Shown here: one piece after another, positions 21,843-25,651 of the stretch | Position numbering within the stretch: the stretch's first letter is position 1 | How the letters are laid out: each line of letters starts with the position of its first letter | DNA from: CANHEE01 sp043777755 | GTDB lineage: Bacteria; Bacteroidota; Bacteroidia; Chitinophagales; Saprospiraceae | Length of the DNA: 25,651 bases | Assembly: GCA_043777755.1 (NCBI GenBank) | Contig: JAYWHK010000162.1 | Location: forward strand, 1 to 25,651 | Direction of reading: 5' to 3' | Notes under the pieces: generated by a model | Told to the model about the DNA's origin: nothing | Databases searched by the model: none | Seen by the model: the letters and a program-made list of their open reading frames with translations, nothing else | Program-made: the position numbers and the translations under genes

Positions 21843-23327
21843 TCATTGTATTGCTTTTTCTAATGCCACCAACCAATTCTGATAACCTTCAGCATAAATT
21901 TCTTGCAAAACAGCATCAGGCTCAATCGAATGTACTTTTTCTAATCCTGTAAATGCTTCCGCAAAATTTTGGTAAAAACCAACGCCTACACCTGCACCAC
22001 GAGCTGCGCCTGTTGCGCCGTCTGTATTGTACAATTCGACGCAAGTATTGGTAATATTGGCAAAGGCTTCGCCAAAAACTGGACTTAAAAACATATTCGC
22101 TTGTCCTGCACGAACCGTTTTTGCTTGCAATCCCATGCTTTTCATTACATCAAAACCGTAATTCAAGGCATAGGCGATGCCTTCTTGCGCTGCTCTGAAA
22201 AGATGCCCTGCGCCATGCTGATTAAAATTGACATTGAGTAATTGTGCGCCAACTTGACGATTTTCCAAGACCCGCTCTGCGCCATTTCCAAAAGGTAAAA
22301 AGAGAAGTCCGTTACTTGTGGCAGCGACTTTTTGCGCATCAGCGTTCATCGCTTCGTAACTCATGCCGCCCGTCATGCGACGAAGCCACGAATTTAAAAT
22401 TCCTGTTCCATTGATGCACAAAAGCACGCCATTTCGAGTAGCTTCGGCACTGTCATTGACGTGAACAAAAGTATTGACACGATTTTTTATGTCATAAGCA
22501 TTTTGGTCAGCGATGCCGTAAATCACACCAGAAGTTCCTGCTGTTGCAGCGATTTCTCCTGGGTTCAAGACATTCAAAGAAAAAGCATTGTTTGGTTGAT
22601 CACCAGCTCTGTAAGTAATTGGCGTTCCTGCTTGCAAACCTAACATTTCGGCTGCTTTTTCAGTCATAAATCCTTGATTACCAAAAGTTTCTACACGTTC
22701 TGGAATTACATCATCGGGTATTTCGTAGTGCTTGAGTAAAGTTTGAGCAATGCCATTTTTTTTAAAATTCCAAAAAATTCCTTCGGACAATCCGCTGATT
22801 GTTGTCCGAATTTCGCCTGTCATTCGCATAGCGATATAATCGCCAGGCAACATGATTTTATCCGTTTTTTCCCAAATCTCCCGTTCATTTTCGATGACCC
22901 AACGGAGTTTTGAAGCCGTAAAATTGGCAGGAGAGTTTAAGTAATTTTCAAAACAAAAATCTTCTCCAAGGCTCGAAAATGCTTTTTCGCCAATCGCTAC
23001 AGCACGGCTATCGCACCAAATAATGGACGGTCGCAGCGCATTTTGGTTTTTATCCACCATGACCAAACCGTGCATTTGGTAAGAAATACCAATTGCACCA
23101 ACGTCATTTTTATCAAAAGAAAATTTTGCTCGCAACATAGCGGTTGCATTAACAGCTTCTTGCCACCACATTTCGGGCGACTGCTCCGCCCAACCCGATT
23201 GTAGCGCAAGCATCGTCATTTCTTGCGAAGGCGATGTTGCCGAAGCCAATGTTTTGCCCGTTTCCGCTTCCAATAAAGCGACTTTTACAGACGAACTACC
23301 AATGTCGTAACCAATTAAATATTTCAT
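21843..23327 (-). CDS. xylB: Xylulokinase (FGGY family)
   Basis: This 494-aa sugar kinase phosphorylates D-xylulose to xylulose-5-phosphate for the pentose phosphate pathway. The start is the ATG at 23325-23327, giving MKYLIGYDIGSSSVK, the N-terminal ATP-binding strand with D8; the longer frame to 23372 runs through the promoter and is rejected. Xylulokinase signatures include ISYQMHGLV (~81-89), the IIWCDSRA segment (~102-109), LPGDYIAMRMTG (~160-171) and the catalytic base D243 in AGDQPNNA. The C-terminal half has the GTSGVIYG phosphate loop and CINGTGILNSWLRRM. Length is normal. Its promoter motif lies just upstream and a MITE-like unit lies just beyond that. It should work with xylA, from which it is now separated by about 1.2 kb. 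Confidence 0.95.
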   Translation of the reverse strand: MKYLIGYDIGSSSVKVALLEAETGKTLASATSPSQEMTMLALQSGWAEQSPEMWWQEAVNATAMLRAKFSFDKNDVGAIGISYQMHGLVMVDKNQNALRPSIIWCDSRAVAIGEKAFSSLGEDFCFENYLNSPANFTASKLRWVIENEREIWEKTDKIMLPGDYIAMRMTGEIRTTISGLSEGIFWNFKKNGIAQTLLKHYEIPDDVIPERVETFGNQGFMTEKAAEMLGLQAGTPITYRAGDQPNNAFSLNVLNPGEIAATAGTSGVIYGIADQNAYDIKNRVNTFVHVNDSAEATRNGVLLCINGTGILNSWLRRMTGGMSYEAMNADAQKVAATSNGLLFLPFGNGAERVLENRQVGAQLLNVNFNQHGAGHLFRAAQEGIAYALNYGFDVMKSMGLQAKTVRAGQANMFLSPVFGEAFANITNTCVELYNTDGATGAARGAGVGVGFYQNFAEAFTGLEKVHSIEPDAVLQEIYAEGYQNWLVALEKAIQ

Positions 23328-23345
23328 TTTATTTTTGATTTTTAG

Positions 23346-23378
23346 CAAAAATACAATTTGAGAGAACAGCACACCAAA
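23346..23378 (-). promoter_or_regulatory. Candidate xylB promoter (TTTG-N21-TATTTTTG)
   Basis: On the minus strand TTTG (23375-23378) and TATTTTTG (23346-23353) are spaced by 21 bases, 19 bases upstream of the ATG at 23327. It lies just inside the boundary of the adjacent MITE-like repeat (23392), suggesting that xylB can be read independently of the GH3 gene. Confidence 0.55.
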
Positions 23379-23391
23379 ATATTAAAATAGT

Positions 23392-23523
23392 TTTCTTATA
23401 AAAATATTTTAGGTGCAGCATACCGTGATATTAATTTTAATATTGCGCTGCGCTGCGCCTTCAAAACGAGGGAAATGTACCATTTCTACAAATATCTTGC
23501 AGCTCTGCTGCTTTTATAAGAAA
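23392..23523. mobile_element. 132-bp MITE-like element
   Basis: TTTCTTATAAAA (23392-23403) is the exact inverse of TTTTATAAGAAA (23512-23523). Further inside, imperfect inverted similarity continues: GTGCAGCATACCGTGATATT on one strand against GCAGAGCTGCAAGATATTTG on the other. There is no ORF, and the interior is GC-richer (GCGCTGCGCTGCGC). The remainder of the gap between GH3 and xylB (23328-23561) is AT-rich and holds the xylB promoter. Confidence 0.6.
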
Positions 23524-23561
23524 GCCCTATATAACTATTTTTCCAATGATGGGGAAAAAAA

Positions 23562-25523
23562 TTACTCCACTGTCACTTTTACACTTTGATTCACTGCCGA
23601 ACTCGTGCCAAGCATAATCGTAAAATCGCCGCTTTCTACGATTTTTTTCATGTTTTTATTAAAAAAACTCAATTTATCAGGTGTAATCGTAAATGTTACG
23701 GTTTGTGTTTCGCCTGTTTTGAGGTTAATTTTTTTGAAATCTTTTAACTCCTTGACAGGACGTGTGATGCTCGAAATTTCGTCACGAATATATAACTGTA
23801 CAACCTCCGAAGCGTCACGATTGCCTACGTTTTTGACATCAATAGAAACGGTAAAATTTTTCCCATTTTTCACGGTTGATTTGTCAGTTTTTGGTGCGGA
23901 ATACTCAAATTTCGTATAAGTCAAACCATGTCCAAAAGGATACAATGCCGAAACATCATCAAAGGCATAGCCACGGCGTGCCGACGGTTTATGGCTGTAA
24001 TAAGCGGGAATATGACCAACCGAGCGAGGTATCGTAATAGGCAATTTCCCCGAAGGAGCTATATTTCCAAGTATCATATCAGCGACTGCATCGCCCGTTT
24101 CTTGACCTAAAAACCAACATTCCACCAAGGCTTGTACATTGTCATTCAAGGTATTACACGCCAAAGGTGGACCTGCAAAAACAAAACCTGCCATTGGTTT
24201 ATTGAGTTTTTTCAAAGCTAAAACCAACTCGTTTTGGTCGCCAAAAAGGTCTAATTGGGTCAAATCTCCTAAGTGATTGTCTGCCCATGCTTCTCTTGAA
24301 ACGGCTTCGTTTGAGCCACCAAAATACAAAATCACATCAACATTTTGGCATTTATCAATTGCTTCTTTGATGCGAATTTCGTTGTCAGCATGAGAACTAA
24401 TTTTGATGTCTTTCGTATCGCAAAACCAATCTCCTGCGTCAGTCAATCTAACACCTTCGGCATAAATAATTTCTACATCATTGCCCAATTTCGATTTCAA
24501 TGCTTGTAAAGGCGTGATTAATTGCTTCGGCTTACTTGCATAACCGCCCAAAATACAACGGTCTGCATTTGGTCCAACGATAGCAATTTTTTTGTATTTT
24601 CCTTTCTGCAAAGGTAATAAATTATTTTCATTTTTCAATAAAACCATTGCTTCGGCAGCAGCACGATACGCCAATTTACGGTTTGCATCGCAACCAATCA
24701 CTCGTTGCGCTTCGGCAGGGTCAATATAAGGATTATCAAACAAGCCTAATTGAAACTTGGTCGTCAATATCCTCGAAACCGCAGCGTCCAAAGTCACTTT
24801 TGAAACCTTCCCACTCTTAACCAAATCTACTAACTTATTGAAAGCGAATGCATTAGGTGTTTCAATATCCACACCTGCATTGAAAGATTGCAAACCTGCA
24901 TCAGTAGCATCAGTAGCAACTTTATGCAAATTTACCAAATCCGAAATCGCATTGTAATCAGAAACAACGACACCTTTAAAACCCCATTCTTGGCGCAAAA
25001 GGTCAGTCAAAAGCCATTTATTGACGTGCGCAGGCGTACCACTCCACTCATTGTAACAAGGCATCAAACCCAATGCTCCAGCCTCTTTTACACCTGCCTC
25101 GAAAGACTGAAAATAGACTTCACGAGCCGTTCTTTCGTCCGTAAAATTAGGTGCAACATTCAAGCCACCTTCCGATGCGCCATGAATACCAAAATGTTTC
25201 AAGGTAGAAACTACATGACCCGAAGGAATTTTATCTACTCGTTCGCCACCTTGATAGGCTTTGATTTCCGCCACACACATACGACTAACATGGTAAGGGT
25301 CTTCGCCCAAACATTCTTCGGTGCGACCCCAACGTGGGTCACGAGCCAAATCCACCACAGGCGCAAGCACTTGATGACCACCTCGCAAACGCACTTCTTG
25401 CGCAATTGCAGTATAAATCTCTGACAACAAGGCTTCGTTCCAAGTCGCTCCCAATCCCAAATGCGAAGGAAAAGCCGTTGCTTCGGTTGCTTGATTGCCG
25501 TGTAACGATTCTTCGTGGAACAT
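23562..25523 (-). CDS. GH3 beta-glucosidase/beta-xylosidase, 5' truncated
   Basis: This is a 653-aa family 3 hydrolase body with everything except its N-terminus. Visible features are MFHEESLHG (1-9), the APVVDLARDPRWGRTEECLGED loop (~54-75), KHFGIHG (~109-115), nucleophile D189 in VVVSDYNAI, AIVGPNAD (~314-321), probable acid/base E411 in SREAWADN, and the C-terminal FN3-like domain with PFGHGLTYTKFEYS. Family members have a signal peptide and about 100 more residues before the FHEE strand. Here the frame continues upstream as IEFVEQTRLGIPI, clearly homologous, but within ~25 codons it enters almost pure A/T DNA with an in-frame stop near 25617 and no other ATG. The gene is therefore broken or recombined at its 5' end and may be inactive. 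Position before xylB-xylA suggests beta-xylosidase, but glucosidase is equally possible. Confidence 0.85.
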   Translation of the reverse strand: MFHEESLHGNQATEATAFPSHLGLGATWNEALLSEIYTAIAQEVRLRGGHQVLAPVVDLARDPRWGRTEECLGEDPYHVSRMCVAEIKAYQGGERVDKIPSGHVVSTLKHFGIHGASEGGLNVAPNFTDERTAREVYFQSFEAGVKEAGALGLMPCYNEWSGTPAHVNKWLLTDLLRQEWGFKGVVVSDYNAISDLVNLHKVATDATDAGLQSFNAGVDIETPNAFAFNKLVDLVKSGKVSKVTLDAAVSRILTTKFQLGLFDNPYIDPAEAQRVIGCDANRKLAYRAAAEAMVLLKNENNLLPLQKGKYKKIAIVGPNADRCILGGYASKPKQLITPLQALKSKLGNDVEIIYAEGVRLTDAGDWFCDTKDIKISSHADNEIRIKEAIDKCQNVDVILYFGGSNEAVSREAWADNHLGDLTQLDLFGDQNELVLALKKLNKPMAGFVFAGPPLACNTLNDNVQALVECWFLGQETGDAVADMILGNIAPSGKLPITIPRSVGHIPAYYSHKPSARRGYAFDDVSALYPFGHGLTYTKFEYSAPKTDKSTVKNGKNFTVSIDVKNVGNRDASEVVQLYIRDEISSITRPVKELKDFKKINLKTGETQTVTFTITPDKLSFFNKNMKKIVESGDFTIMLGTSSAVNQSVKVTVE

Positions 25524-25651
25524 AATCGGGATTCCCAGACGGGTTTGTTCTACAAACTCGATGTTCCAGTTTTCTAAAAACAGAACATTTTTAAAAAATT
25601 TAAAAAATAATATTTTAATTTATAATAAAATATCAATTTTTTATTTTTATA
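25524..25651. other. Truncation junction of the GH3 gene and AT-only tail
   Basis: Bases 25524 to ~25565 still encode GH3-like residues in frame. Beyond ~25585 the sequence is nearly all A and T and shows no coding pattern. An imperfect palindrome spans the junction at 25569-25592 (GTTCCAG-type arm against CAGAAC). Possible sources are an insertion-element end, a deletion scar or a contig end. Confidence 0.45.

Overview
The window looks like a piece of a Bacteroidota chromosome, most likely Cytophagales, Chitinophagia or a related T9SS-bearing lineage. The DNA is AT-rich, the promoters use the Bacteroidota -7 element TAnnTTTG, there is a SusC/SusD pair, and two secreted proteins end in type A T9SS (Por) sorting domains. 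All genes except two (11795-12852) are on the minus strand.

Layout in minus-strand order, from the right edge. (1) 25651-19293 is a xylose-type block: a GH3 glycosidase whose 5' end is missing (23562-25523), xylulokinase xylB (21843-23327), an orphan 260-aa gene, and xylose isomerase xylA (19293-20603). Degenerate scraps of a second xylA lie on both sides of the intact gene, and REP-like palindromes punctuate the block. (2) 18902-13900 is a two-gene operon: a secreted FN3-GH144-T9SS enzyme, then a 1048-aa protein made of six carbohydrate-binding-type repeats plus a T9SS tail, closed by a clear terminator. (3) 13729-11795 is an accessory patch: an Rpn/PDDEXK_2-type nuclease, a 122-aa unknown, and a 220-aa protein with a PD-X18-ExK nuclease signature. 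(4) 11686-6507 holds a GH144 domain fused to a serine esterase, a 240-aa unknown, and a BglX-like GH3 beta-glucosidase. (5) 6404-5815 is a MazEF-type toxin-antitoxin pair set between two copies of a ~73-bp promoter/terminator module. (6) 5674-467 is susC and susD, separated by a GxxExxY gene bounded by inverted ACATAG-rich ends. (7) The left edge holds the first 81 codons of a DUF3375 protein, the JetA family of Wadjet anti-plasmid systems.

The carbohydrate genes form one pathway. GH144 enzymes cut beta-1,2-glucan outside the cell, the multi-CBM protein holds the glycan, SusCD imports oligosaccharides, and GH3 enzymes finish them to glucose. The esterase fused to one GH144 suggests a substrate with acyl substituents, as on bacterial cyclic or osmoregulated periplasmic beta-1,2-glucans; this last step is inference. 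The GH3-xylB-xylA block would feed pentose into the pentose phosphate pathway.

The most unusual aspect is how heavily the intergenic spaces of this locus have been colonised. A nuclease-like GxxExxY unit, a toxin-antitoxin cassette, two other PD-(D/E)XK families, REP palindromes and two MITE-like inverted-repeat units lie between the metabolic genes without breaking most of them. No sugar-sensing regulator (HTCS, ECF/anti-sigma or LacI type), transposase, integrase, tRNA, rRNA or CRISPR array was found.
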